From positions 8,798,501 through 8,862,500 of the forward strand of contig CP141146.1 of NCBI GenBank assembly GCA_035235625.1: a DNA stretch of 64,000 bases, in the 5' to 3' direction. Under the pieces are notes generated by a model. It saw only the letters and a list, made by a program, of their open reading frames with translations. It did not search any database and was not told the origin of the DNA. The stretch is from Saururus chinensis (taxonomy: Eukaryota > Streptophyta > Magnoliopsida > Piperales > Saururaceae). Positions within the stretch are counted from its first letter, which is position 1, and each line of letters begins with the position of its first letter. This document shows, piece by piece, positions 50,070 to 61,881 of the stretch. The position numbers were made by a program, and so were the translations under genes.

Positions 50070-51045
50070 AGAGCTGTAAGTCGGTAAGGTATGGGTCGGG
50101 TAAGGCTTTACCTTTATTTATACCCGATTCCTAAAATTTTACCTATATCCTACCAATTACTCATTTTCTCATTAATTATTCATATCCTACCCATTACCTA
50201 TTAGGTAAATGGGAGGATAATATATAAATAACCAATAGAACAATAAACAAAGAAAATAATAAACAATAAAAAATAAATTGTCATAAACAATATTTATTTC
50301 TTAAAAGTCTATCCAATGTATATCTATATAAGCTTATTCTTATGACACGTTCAATCTAGATGTATAATGATCTAGATTATTTAGTATTGCTCAACTATGC
50401 CAAAGCCAACTAATTACGAATATTATCCAATTAAAGCACAATTTGTATTATATACAAATACATTCTCTTTGAAGTCATGGCAACATTTGCAACTTCATAA
50501 ACATGAGGGTTGTCTATAAACTTCTGTCAGCAAGCAACAAGTGTTTCACTTCCATATAAAAATACCTCTTTGAGAGGATTAATGACAACCAATAGAGAGC
50601 CAACTTTGGTCTACAACAAAGGAATTATAACACATAAATGAATTAATTATAAAAAATTAAAATATTTATAGCATTATGTCAAACCCTACTACCAATGAGC
50701 AATAAGAATGAGTATTTGATAAAAAATACTTACATAAACTTTATCACAAAAATATTTGTTACTAAGATGGGCAGCATGAGCCAAATGAGAGTAGATGGGC
50801 TAAATGGGTCATATAGGTAATTGCATATTGGATTTGGGTAATGAAAATGTTATGTATATGACCGGGGTATGGACAAGGGATTACTCATACCTTATCCGCT
50901 TAACAAATTGGCAGGTAAAATTATGCACATACTTTACCCATTACCCATTTATAACCTACACCCACCCACAAATTTTGGATTGGGTGGTTGATTGGAAGAG
51001 TCAAGTAAATGGGTACCCATTGACATCCATTTTTCTCTACATATG
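50070..51045. mobile_element. hAT-like non-autonomous element, diverged
   Basis: Left AGAGCTGTAAGTCGGTAAGG pairs imperfectly with the reverse complement of right CCCATTGACATCCATT. The ends carry TTACCCAT/ATGGGTAA motifs like the element at 29433, so it is probably the same family. Confidence 0.45.
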
Positions 51046-51118
51046 CTCACATTGATATTAGTTTTAAAAGGTTGATATATGACTTCCTATATATGAAGTG
51101 TGAACAATGGAAATGTAT

Positions 51119-52675
51119 TGTTACACCCCAAAAGTTTTTAAATTCATTTTTGTGAATAAAACAATGAAATTATTTTTTAATCAAAATATTTGTCAAGATA
51201 TCTTGGGGTGTGAGCCAATTATTTTTTAAATATATAAATATCAAATTAAAATACAATAGTAATCAAGGTCAAACCAAATTATAAACTGAACGGGCCCCTC
51301 CTTAAGTACATGTCTAAATATCCTAATGCTCACCAATGTAAATAGATTAACACTCACATGCCTACAATTTCCACTCTTAGTAAGATAACAATTAAATATA
51401 ATAAATATACCAAAAAAACTAGCAATGTTGTCCTTGTCGCATAAGCAGTTTCAACAAAAGAACTTTAATCCTACACCACATGGATACTGAGTATACAAGT
51501 ATACCCTATGGTATGGCTAAACAAGCAGTCACACAATTCATTATGCTCACAACGTGTATATATATACACACAAAATATGTGACACCCCTTATTTTTTTAA
51601 GAAAAATGTGATATTTTATTTTCAAATTTTCTTTTTCACCGCAAGCCACCAACGTGTTGATGCTCGCATTGGTGAAGAATAATTTAAACTATCGATGGGT
51701 CCAACGGCAAAGTTTGTAAGTTGTAGCTTTTCAAAAATTGTGAGAAGTTATGCAATTTAGGACTCTTTGAAGCAGTTATGCCCTATTTAAAGGGAAAAGA
51801 TCATGAAATTTTGGGTTGTAGAGAAGTTTATGGGAAGTTCTATGTTTTTCATACTCTTTGAAATTTTTAACAAGTTTTGGATGTATGCATGGGTATTTTA
51901 TCATAGGACATTAACCATGTTTAGTGTAACAATGGTAATTGTACTCTACAATTATTTTACAATCCATTCTTGTGTTCAATCCATAAAGAACTCGATCTTT
52001 GTAAAGATTTTATCTCATTTTCCTAAAAGGAAATGTTCAGAGAACCTACGTGTTCATTGTTTGTTTTCTTCCTATTCATTGACATGTTGATGACCGCGTC
52101 TGTGATAGGAGGAGGATGAACAGTATCGGAATCGACATGCTAGCCATGTCACTAGTCACTGGTAGTTTGATTGACATGTCAGTAAGACATTGGTAAGGTA
52201 GGATCCCACAACCTATCTACTATCCATAAGGGTTTGACACTTTAATGGGACATTGATGGTCATTGACGCCTTGGCGACACTTCGGTGAAGTAACCAATGG
52301 TATATCGGTGTTTTGGGATTTAAAGTATGTTTTATGATGAAGAGCAAACATAGTGTGCTCCACTTGAAGATAATAATCATTTACAACTAATTATGCTTCA
52401 ATTAAATAATCCATAATCCAATAGTAAATAAGTCTAACCACATGATCTATCACATAGTAGAGTTATTACAACTATCTAAAATAAAAGAACATCTAAGTAA
52501 AGCCCCATCAATTAGAAAATTTCTAATGCTTCTACCCTTGCCACTTAAGATAATTATTGTTTCACGTGCTCTAAAAAACTCTTTATTTAGCATCAACAAA
52601 CTCAAATGTGTTTATGTGTACAAGTACGTGCAGTGGAGAGGTTCATGCAAAACAAAACCACATATGAGCTTACAC
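51119..52675 (+). mobile_element. LTR-like remnants
   Basis: TGTTACACCCC at about 51119 and TGTGACACCCC at 51579 both match the 5' start of Tekay-type LTRs on the plus strand. No matching 3' ends, primer-binding site or coding domain were found, so these are likely truncated LTRs. Confidence 0.4.
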
Positions 52676-54262
52676 TGTCATGCCTCGGCACCCGCCTGAC
52701 CCGAGCCGAACCTAGTCCAAGGGACGGTCGAAGCGCAGAGGGGCGACATTGTGTTTAATTGCCAAAGACTTGACCTCTCTAGCAGGTAAATTACATATAC
52801 GGAGTTACGCATCATTAAATTTTTGTGCAAGAGTAATAAGTAAAAGTAGAAAGGACTTTATCTCTAAAATAGTCTTCAAGTCTTAACCCACAATACTTTA
52901 AACACTGAGCCAACAAACAAGGCTAGAATCATAAAGTCATAAACAGGTCTAAAACCACAATAACTACAAGAGTCTGGAACAAGATCAACTAAAATGTTCT
53001 AACAACATAGCAGAATAAATAAGAAAACATAGTAGGGTCTCTAGACACCCTTGCCTACTCCAAAGCACTTGTCAGCTATTCCTCTTACAGAGGATCCTGA
53101 TGGACTGCATGTCACACCATGCAGCCCCAAAATAAACATAAGAAATGGTAAATCAAAAAACAACCACGACATATCAACATGGTCTATCAGATCTATATAT
53201 CATATAATATCTCATTTCTGATTACTTCCCTTACCATAACCATACTTGCTCATAAGTAATTATCTTGTATATAAGTATCTCAAACATACTATTCATAGCA
53301 TGAATAATCATATTATAACATAAGTATCCATCCTGCATGAAGAGTGTCTTAAGCACACTATATATATCCATGCATACTCATTCTCCTTCATAACATTCAA
53401 CTTACATGATACTTATCTCCAACACACAATCACATCATGCATATCCATAACCATTAACCTGCATGAGAAGTGTCTCTAACACACAATCATATCATGCATA
53501 TTTATCACATTTAACCTGCACGAGAAATGTCTCTAACATACCATCACATCATGCATATTCATAATCAATCAACTAACATGTAAAGTGTCTCTAACACACT
53601 ATCACAACCATACAAATCAATAAAGCAACTCTGCTTAATCTGCTGAATCTTAAGCAGTCCCTACTCACTCCAAACAATCCAGATCAAAAAATTTGAAGGA
53701 ATTATGTAGTTTGAGTGAATTCCCTAGTAGGGAAGAATACCCCTAGTAAGCTGGTGCACTCGGCCACACTAGCTTGGTTCTCAGGGTCCATATGGTCTCA
53801 ATAATTTTAATCTCCTTATAACATTGCCGCTCTTCTCAACCCGGGGAGGAAAACTCATCCTCGAGGGACATAAAACTTTGTCCTTTTGAACGTAAAACCA
53901 ATCGATAACCCTCTAATCGATCAACCCAGCAAGCAATATCACACAATTGCATCTAATCAATCAACACGGCTAATCTCAATAAAATCTCATTCGTAAATCC
54001 CTTGCATGATGCATTCAACATGGTACATACGTGAGCAATGACTACATGAATTCTAATTCATGAAACGTGCTCCCCATCAGCCATGCATGCATCATTTCTA
54101 ATCATATATATTAAATAATCACCATAAATAAACCCCCACATGATGGCATTTTAAAAAAAAATTATATCTTTGAATATATAATTGCATGGTAGTGGCGCAT
54201 GTGTATATAGGGGTCACGACCGATTGTTTAAGTACCCAAATATTTTAAATTAAAATACTACA
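52676..54262 (-). mobile_element. Probable minus-strand LTR
   Basis: The left edge TGTCATGCCTCGGCACCCG, reverse-complemented, is a GGTGCCGAGGCATGACA-type LTR 3' end. Inside, 53040-53140 resembles the distal part of the LTR at 59127 (GATCCTG, then ACACCATGCAGCC). The right edge near TACTACA (about 54260) is a guess, and no target duplication was found. Confidence 0.4.
53325..53612. repeat. Array of about five 58-70 bp units
   Basis: Units contain CCTGCATGAGAAGTGTCTC, then AACACACAATCACATCATGC and ATATCCATAACCATT. Starts are near 53330, 53402, 53458, 53515 and 53573. Copies are diverged. Confidence 0.7.
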
Positions 54263-54349
54263 TCTCTTATAGATAAAACATTTTTTGTTCATCCATTGCT
54301 CAAACCTTAGAAGACTCGGTATATTTAATGTGTTTAAAACAATATATTA

Positions 54350-54535
54350 TTTTTGCATTATTGCCAAAACATTTTTGGAGTATTGCTAAAACGTTTTGGT
54401 ACTATTGCCAAAACGTTTTAGCACAAGCACCAAAACATTTTAACAGTATTGATAAAAACATTTTAGCACTATGTCTAAAATATTTTAGCAATATTACTAA
54501 AATGTTTTGTCAATAGTGCTAAAATGTTTTAACGA
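54350..54535. repeat. 22-24 bp palindromic repeats (TTGCTAAAACGTTTTAGCA)
   Basis: About eight copies of ATTGC(C/T)AAAACGTTTTAGCA variants in a row, each nearly self-complementary. Related strings reappear at 55827-56060 on the other side of the GA-rich block. Confidence 0.75.
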
Positions 54536-55393
54536 AATACTTGTAGTTTTAATTAATATTAAAAAATTAATTAATTTTAATATTATAAAAATAAATATTA
54601 AAAAATATAAAACAAACTTCTTAAATATAATATATTTTGTTTATTACTCACTACAACAAAATGTACTATTAGCGACAAAAAAACAAGCGTCGCTAAAAAG
54701 TGCTAATTGCGACACATAAACAAGTGTTGCAAAAAAAGTAATAATCAGCGATGCTTAATATAAAGTGTTGCTAATAGTCATATATAAGCGACACATAATA
54801 TAAAGTATCGCTAATACTAATCATATTAATGACGCTTTATATTATACGTAGCTAAAAGTTATTTTCTTTGCAACACTTGTGAATAAGCGTCACAAAAAGA
54901 TATATACATTCAATCTTTTTAAAAAAATTCATAACTATTAGCGACACTTTTTCATATGTGTCACTAATAGTTTTACATTTTAAAAAATATAAATTTTGGA
55001 TAATTAGGGATGCTTAATTCAAAGCATCCCTAATAGTAAATATTAGGGACACTTATCTCTAGTTAAAGTATCAATGTCACTTGTAAAAGTGTGTGGCTAA
55101 TAGTTTTAAATTTAATAAAAAAATTTAAAAATTTCATATTATTAGGGACACTTAAATATAAGCATCCCTAATAGTATTACTACTATTAGAGACGCTTCGA
55201 ATTAAGCGTCCCTTATAGTGGACCTATTAGCGACATTTGTAAAGGAGTGTTGCGAATAGTTTTACATTTAATAAAAACATTAAAAAATTTAGACTATTAG
55301 GGACACTTAAAGTAAAGAGTCCCTAATAGCTAATAATTTTAAATTTAATAAATAAATAACTAAATATTAAAAAATTCCCACTCCTCAGAGCCG

Positions 55394-55788
55394 GGAAGAG
55401 AGAGAGTGTAAGTAGATAGAGAGGAGAGAGAGAAAAGAGAGATGGGAGAGAGAGTGACGAGTGTGAGGGGAGAGGAGAGGAGAGGAGAGGAGAGAGAAAA
55501 GAGATAGACATAGAGAGGCTAGAGAGGGTGGGGAGAGAGAGAAAATAGAGGGGAGAGAGAGTGCGCCGAGTGTGAGGGGAGAAGTGAGACTGAAGGAGAG
55601 AGAGAGAGAAGAGAGAGAGGGGTGAGAGAGGGTGAGGAGAGAGATGTGGGAGAGAAAGAAAAAGAGAGGAGAGAGAGAGAGAGTGCAACAAGTGTAAGGG
55701 GAGAGGAGAGACAAAAAGCTGGGGAGATAGAAAAGAGACAGAGAGTAGAGAGAGAGACAAGGGTGAGGGGAGTGGGGGAGAGAGAAAA
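55394..55788. repeat. GA-rich low-complexity block
   Basis: About 395 bases of GAGAGA/GGGGAGAGGAG on the plus strand. A higher-order motif GAG(A/G)GAGAGTG....AGTGTGAGGGGAGA recurs near 55447, 55552 and 55674. Long frames on the minus strand here are low-complexity Ser/Leu/Pro translations, not genes. A shorter GA block is at 55865-55931. Confidence 0.9.
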
Positions 55789-56007
55789 GACTAATAAGTT
55801 TTTTTTAAGACGCTTATTGATTAAACATTTTAACAATATTGATAGAACATTTTGAAACTATAGCTAGAGAGTAGAGAGAGAGAGAGACGAGGGTGAGGGG
55901 AGGGGTGAGAGAGAGCGGGGGAGAGAGAAAAGATTAATAAGTTTTTTTAAGACACTTATTGATTAAACATTTTGGCAATATTGATAAAATATTTTGAAAC
56001 TATAGCT
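55789..56007. repeat. 143-bp period direct repeat flanking the second GA block
   Basis: GA(C/T)TAATAAGTTTTTTT...TTTTGAAACTATAGCTA occurs at 55789-55866 and 55932-56007, with the short GA run between. Confidence 0.8.
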
Positions 56008-56759
56008 AAATTATTTTAGCATTATTGCTAAAATGTATTAGCACTATTGCTAAATATTTATTAGCATAATATAAGACGCCGTTAATATTAATCATATTAG
56101 TAATGCTTTATATTATGCGTCGCTAATAAAAGCGACGCTTGTGAACAAGCGTCACTAAAAGATATATGCATTAAATTTTAAAAATAAATTATCACTATTA
56201 GCGACATTTTTTAGTATGCGTCGCTAATAGTTTTAAATTTTTTAAAAAAAAAATTCAGACAATTAATAGTAAATATTAGGAACGCTTATCTCTAAGCATC
56301 CCTTGGACCTCAAAAGTAAAATCTAGATTTGGTTCATTAAATATATTTGTAGGTAAAATCTAGATATAGTTCACTATATTTCTAATTCTAAACAAATATG
56401 ATTGGTTGAATTAAGAATATTTATTATGTAAGTAAAATTACGTATTTATATTTATTATGATTAGAATGATTAAAGGTAGCATTTAAAAATTAAATAATAT
56501 TATATAGATGAATAAAGGTAGAATAGAAATATAATAATTTATCACACCTACATTCTCAATTTTATTAGTAGTAGGATTTATATTTGTTAGAAATAAAATA
56601 GCATAATATGGGTATTATATACCATATTATATAGTATATTATATGGAAAAAGATAAGCTGAAGTCAACTTGATAAAAGAGTTTATGGGGTTGATTTTCAA
56701 AATATAGATTTTACAATATTTGTTGAGCATGAGACCAAAGAAAATAAAAAGAGTATCAT

Positions 56760-57065
56760 AAAAAATAGGGGCCATAAATTTTGGGCCCATTTGAGCATAT
56801 GGGCCCCATTAATCATGACGCTTCAATCTCACAATCAAATCAACGGTTAAGATTACATTTTCTAATTTGGGTCTTTAGAGTTGTACAATATGTGTAAAAC
56901 TAATTAAGATTTAAATATCTTATTTGAAGATGTTGGTTTACAAATTTTGACATTATTTCAATATGTAGGACCATTTATTTAAACAATATTAAATTTAAGC
57001 AATTAATTTGGGGTTGAAACTTTGACCGGCTTTAATGAGCGGGTCCCACTTATCAAAATTGACCA
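56760..57065. repeat. Dispersed repeat, copy B
   Basis: Homologous in order to 18985-19270: CTTCAATCTCAC, ATTACATTTTCTAATTTGGGTC, AAGATTTAAA, TTGAAACTTT and GGGTCCCACTTATCAA. Confidence 0.55.
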
Positions 57066-57232
57066 AAAAATGTATTAACTTCTTTTCCATATGATTTGTC
57101 ACACATCCCCTTGGTCCCATACCCCCATTTGATGTGGCCCACAAAATTAGGCCTTCTAAAAAATTCAACATGATATAGAGTTTATCAAGTTGACTTGATA
57201 TTACCCCCCTCGTATTATATACCATGTACTAA

Positions 57233-57259
57233 TATAATATATATATATATATATATATT
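57233..57259. repeat. (AT)n microsatellite
   Basis: AT dinucleotide run, one interruption. Confidence 0.85.
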
Positions 57260-58067
57260 ATAAAATAACATAGAATATTATGGATACATGAAAGGTGAAA
57301 GTTAACAAATTTATATAATATGAGTATAGTACGTAAGAAATGATATGTAACAAATCGAGTCGAGTTCGAGCCGAGCTTCGAGTGAATCTCGAGTGGAACC
57401 GATTATGCTTCGAGTTGAGTTGGCCTTTGCTCCCATTGTTTTAAAAATTGATCCAGATCGGCCGGTTTGATAGGATTTAACCAGACCTATTATAAAAAAT
57501 AGGTTGGTTCAGTCTAAATTCCGAGTCTCTGAGTCGATTTAACTGGGTCAGGTCAATGTGACCCAGGCGGTTAAACCAGTTACCCGATGTTCATGTCTGG
57601 TATGGGTTTTGAAAAAAACACATTACGATGAGACTCTCCCATCTCCATTGGGAGTTCGGGACTATGGGCGATTTGGGGGTGACTATGAGCGGCGATTGGC
57701 AACTAAAGCGAGGCATTTCTCCCGCGAAAATATGGCAATTTACCGGTGAGTATTCTCCCTTAATCTCCTTTTCCTTTATCTTTTTCCTTATTCTTGCCTC
57801 CGCCTAGCTCCACCAAATCTCCATCTCTCCTGTCGGTCTCTATCCCACCCTCCTCTCTTCCACTACTACTCCACTTTCCTCTCTTGTCATCTCACTCTCT
57901 TCCTCGCATTGGTCTCTCGCCGGTTCTCCACCTCTCCCCTCTGTCCCGATCTCTTGTTGGATCTCCACCTCTCCCCTTTGTCCTGGTCTCCCTCCACCAT
58001 CCACTCCCTCTTTTCTAGCTTTGGCCCACCTTCACCCTTCTTGCCAGCACCACCAAGTCACTGTTTT
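57260..58067. other. Gene-free flank of the outer LTR
   Basis: Holds GAGTCGAGTTCGAGCCGAG-type and GGTTTAACC-rich repeat strings and a CT-rich stretch (57760-58050). No gene is supported; the open frames here are composition-driven. Confidence 0.4.
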
Positions 58068-58456
58068 TGTAATATCCCTAATTTTCCCGAGTTTCGAAAT
58101 TTAAATACGTGGAAATTATGGTGCTTGACCTATTGACATTCTTATTAGAATAACTTTCCCCCTAAATAGAATTTGAGGCTGAAACTTATTTTATTGGAAA
58201 GTAGACATAAAGAGCTTCGAAAGGCCACCAAGAACACAAGAATCGGATTCCGGATAAAGGAGAAACGACTGTTTGAAGTTGAACATATCGTGTAGGACCC
58301 GTTTACCCGCATTGAACGTGCGAATTATCCGTTTAAGTCATTTTATGGACCCGATCAATTAGCATTCCGAATTTTTTTAGGGGGCTCAATTTGGTTGCTA
58401 AATTGAAGAGGTTTTAACCCAAATTCTCATGGGATTAGGGCTCCTAATCCCATGCC

Positions 58457-58463
58457 TATAAAA
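58457..58463 (+). promoter_or_regulatory. TATA box of the outer LTR
   Basis: TATAAAA, 390 bases into the LTR, followed by the presumed R region. Confidence 0.5.
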
Positions 58464-59121
58464 GGAGAATTAGGGCTAATAGAAGGGGGGTCTTTTTGCC
58501 CGATTGGGGGAGCTTTTTGACCGGTGAAGGAAAGTAAATTTTTCGGCGAGACTCCGGCGATGCGTTGGCAGTAGTGGATCGATAACAACTCGACCTTAGA
58601 GGTAAGATTTCGAATTGAGACTGACGAAGACGTCGTTAATTAATTTTAATGAAAGTTATAGTGATTTCTGCAAATTTCTGCAAAAACTGTTTATGTGATA
58701 GAAATACAAGCATTGCATTTCAATCGCCGGAATCATCCTAGAAAGGGGACCACTGGCCCTCGCCATGGCGACCGTGGCGACCGTGGCTCTGGCCACTGAA
58801 GCCCCTACTCCAATGGCCTTGGCGGTGGCAGTGAAACTGCCGCTGTAGGCCGTTTGGTCGTCGCCGCAAAAAAAAAAGATAGTGAGACATTGCGCGCCGG
58901 TCCCGGCTGTGCCGGCCCAGGCCATGACGAACTTGTACGCACCGGCCTGGGCCGCACTGGCTCCGGCCGAGGCGGCATCACCGCCTGTTTAAAAAAAAGG
59001 CCAGCTTTTTGGCCGCCGGTCGGACATCGGACGGCAGCGGGACTGACCTTGTCGATTCCACCGTGCTCCGACGATCCGGGGCCTGTGTGCCGCTGATACC
59101 TCTGCCGCGGGGGTGGCGGCG

Positions 59122-59126
59122 CCACC
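59122..59126. repeat. Target-site duplication, left (CCACC)
   Basis: Identical to 61877-61881. Confidence 0.85.
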
Positions 59127-61876
59127 TGTCACGACCCGAATTTTTAAAAACCCTTTTTAATGCAGAACCATCGATAAATCACGATAATAAATTTTTTTTT
59201 AAATCAAATCAATTCAGCTGACTAAGTATCCAGGTCATAATCATTGGGGTTCGTAAATACGGATAGCAAATCATATAATATCATATAAGAGTAACCAAAA
59301 ATCCACAAATAAATGAACCATCCATCTAAGTGCAACCCTTATATCTGTCTGGAAATAAGCAACTAATCAAAGTTGGCTCTCACGCCATTATTACAATCAT
59401 TCAAAATGTACTGAAATAATGGAACTAAATCCTACTAGAGCTAAGTCGTCCTCAATCTGAAAGTCCAGTCCCGATCCTGCTAGTCCTCACCAAAAGATCC
59501 TGCAAAACTAGGTCGCTGAGTATACTAATACCCAGTAGGAAGCTGAATAATATGAATGCAAAATGTTATTACATGTTATGCAAAACTGTTAGGTTTCCAC
59601 TTGAACCAATTATCAAATTTGTCCTGATTATAATTTCCCTTTAGTCTCTCCCTCTTGGGAAAAACCAATAATCCACCTAACTTCATAGACAAAAACATAC
59701 ATCAGATGTCATCCTAAGTGACAAATGATACCCACCATAGACCACCCCTTAAGGATGATCCATAGTGAAACCCTGGAATCCACCAGGACCCTGGAATCCA
59801 CCAGGAAGTGTCATCTCCCAACCTAGCCCATAAGGGCCTGACCGGAGTGGAAGGGCATGGCCCACAACTGCACCTGAACAGAAGTGGTCAGAGACGCCAA
59901 CCAAGCAGGATGTCAGCGACCCTAGATGCGTGTACACTATGTGATCCTCAATAGACCAGTGTGAGCCCGGCTCACATACAACTCCCTCCAATGGGGAGGT
60001 GCAACTACACGGTCAAATCAAATGGCCCATCAATAGAGCTAACTCAAAGGTCAACCCTAACCTCAATAGCCTCATCAGGCTGGGTTAAGGTTTCCCCCCA
60101 AAAACCATCCTTGGTTCATCAACCAAGTCAAAAGGCAGGTCAGAACCCCCATTCAATTCATAAACGGGTTTTCGACCACTCTAAGGGTAATTTAGTCTTT
60201 ATCTTAATTAGTTGTCAACTCCTAATCCAAAGCCTTCTACCCTTAACCATTATTTTGTATTAATTTCTATGCATTAATTCTCAAGATGCAACTATACACA
60301 CAGAACAATTTAATAAAGTCTAACAACTCATAAATAACTTAGCCATAACTATTTGTGTTTTAGGCTCAACAATCACTAAAAAGCCCAGCTTCACTGTCTG
60401 CATAGGGCTCGGGTTGACAGAACGGTCGAATTCCACTTAAATTTCAATAACAGTTCCTATGTACCATACTGCACATATATGTACTAGGTAGGATACGTTA
60501 TATATATATATTTCTACGATTCAATAAGCCCAACGGGCACCTCTGCCCAGACACGTTTGACATAATTTGCTCCTTTTTTTTTTGGGTTTGGGCCCTGAAA
60601 CCCGGCCCACTGGCCCAGCCCAGTGGCCTGGTTCGGGCCGGGTCAGAAAAGATGACCTCAGGCCGGGTCGGCCTGAGGTCGTCTTCAACCTCCAGACGCC
60701 CAGTGTGTTTGTGATTTCTTCCCCTTCTGAGGCGCGCAACGGCGGCATCCGGCACAAACGCAGCGGGGCTTCGTCAGACGACGGAGAAACGACACGGAAC
60801 GCCACCCCCAGCCTACACGACCGGCGTCCTCCTCCGCCATCCAACAACTATCCCGACCCTTCCGGAAGACTGAGATCCACCCGGCGAAGCAAGGCCGACT
60901 GGGGTGGTCTCAATCCTCCGGTCATCAGTCGCCGGTCAAGTGAGATTCTAAGACGGTTAATCGAATTTTTGCTGCTCAGACACAACAAAATTTCCGATCG
61001 ACAGCCGATTACTAACAATTCCGCAGTCCTCCGGGGATTCCGCCGTCCGTTCTGCATATGCCAAGAGACATCATGTCGCTACTGCTGGTGGCAGAAAGCG
61101 GCCTCTTCATCCCACTCCGTCTCGCCAGTTAACGACGGTGAAGCTGCTCTGGCCCGAACAGAGCAGAGCCACCGGAAAGTCCCCTTTTTTTTTGTTTGCG
61201 TGCAACTCCCTTCCGGCGACCAAAAATTTGGGTCGGAAGTGAAGATCCGACTACTCAAGGAAGAAAGATCGGCCGGCCGGTAGTCGGCCGGCAACCAATC
61301 CCTTGAAACAACACCGATATATTGTTCTTAGAGTTTTTTTAAAAAAAAACAGTAATCTCTGTGTTCTAAACAGTGTTCTTTGCATTACAGTAATATCTGC
61401 ATTTTAGTTATCGAATTATACTACTATTTGCAGATTTTCATAATCATCATATCTATACTTTAATTATTTAACAAACAGTCATTAATCTCGACTCTAAACT
61501 AAGACATCGATCCTACCTCAAACGCCGATTTGTCGTCGATCCACAAACGCCGGAGCTCCACCTTCAATCACCTTCTTCTCTAATTTTTCTAGGCAAAATT
61601 AGAGTTAAAATTAGGGGAACATCTAAATTTGTAGAGAGGGGATTAGGGTTTAATTGGGTAAGGATTAAACCAAGTAGGATAGGGAATCCTAAGTGGTTTA
61701 AACCCTCCCAAATTAAGTGGTTCGTCCACCACTTAATTGGGCTTGCAATGGGCTCTACAGATCTTTCTGCACAGCCCAAAAACTATTCTGCATACCCCAA
61801 ATCCTGTAAATTCCTAAAAAAATCCAGAAATAGGGAAAAATTCTAGAAAAATACCTAAAATTTCCTGGACATTACA
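59127..61876 (-). mobile_element. Solo LTR, 2750 bp, gypsy (Tekay-like)
   Basis: On the minus strand it begins TGTAATGTCCAGG and ends TTCGGGTCGTGACA, the typical 3' LTR end of this family. The terminal TG/CA and a perfect 5-bp duplication CCACC on both sides define both borders exactly. No primer-binding site or coding region follows, so it is a solo LTR left by recombination. It is inserted into the LTR that starts at 58068. The 238-residue frame at 60567-61283 lies within and is not a gene. Confidence 0.93.
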
Positions 61877-61881
61877 CCACC
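61877..61881. repeat. Target-site duplication, right (CCACC)
   Basis: Identical to 59122-59126. Confidence 0.85.

Larger units (their letters stand above)
54649..56310. mobile_element. CACTA (EnSpm)-type element end with AGCGACGC subterminal repeats
   Basis: CACTACAACAAAA at 54649-54661 is the classic CACTA terminus. It is followed by many inverted TATTAGCGACRC/GYGTCGCTAATA and TTAGGGACGC/GCGTCCCTAA units. The block is duplicated: about 54780-55070 matches about 56065-56305 in order. No transposase and no matching TTTTGTTGTAGTG right terminus were found, so it is truncated or rearranged. Confidence 0.7.

Noticed and set aside
53325..53612. Regular repeats resembling a CRISPR array
   Set aside because: Units are adjacent and diverged, without unique spacers, in a plant nuclear genome.
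55323..55855. Several frames of 77-145 residues on both strands
   Set aside because: Low-complexity translations of the GA-rich block.
60567..61283. 238-residue plus-strand open frame
   Set aside because: It lies wholly within the GC-rich part of the 2750-bp solo LTR, which has exact borders and a target duplication, and it has no domain.
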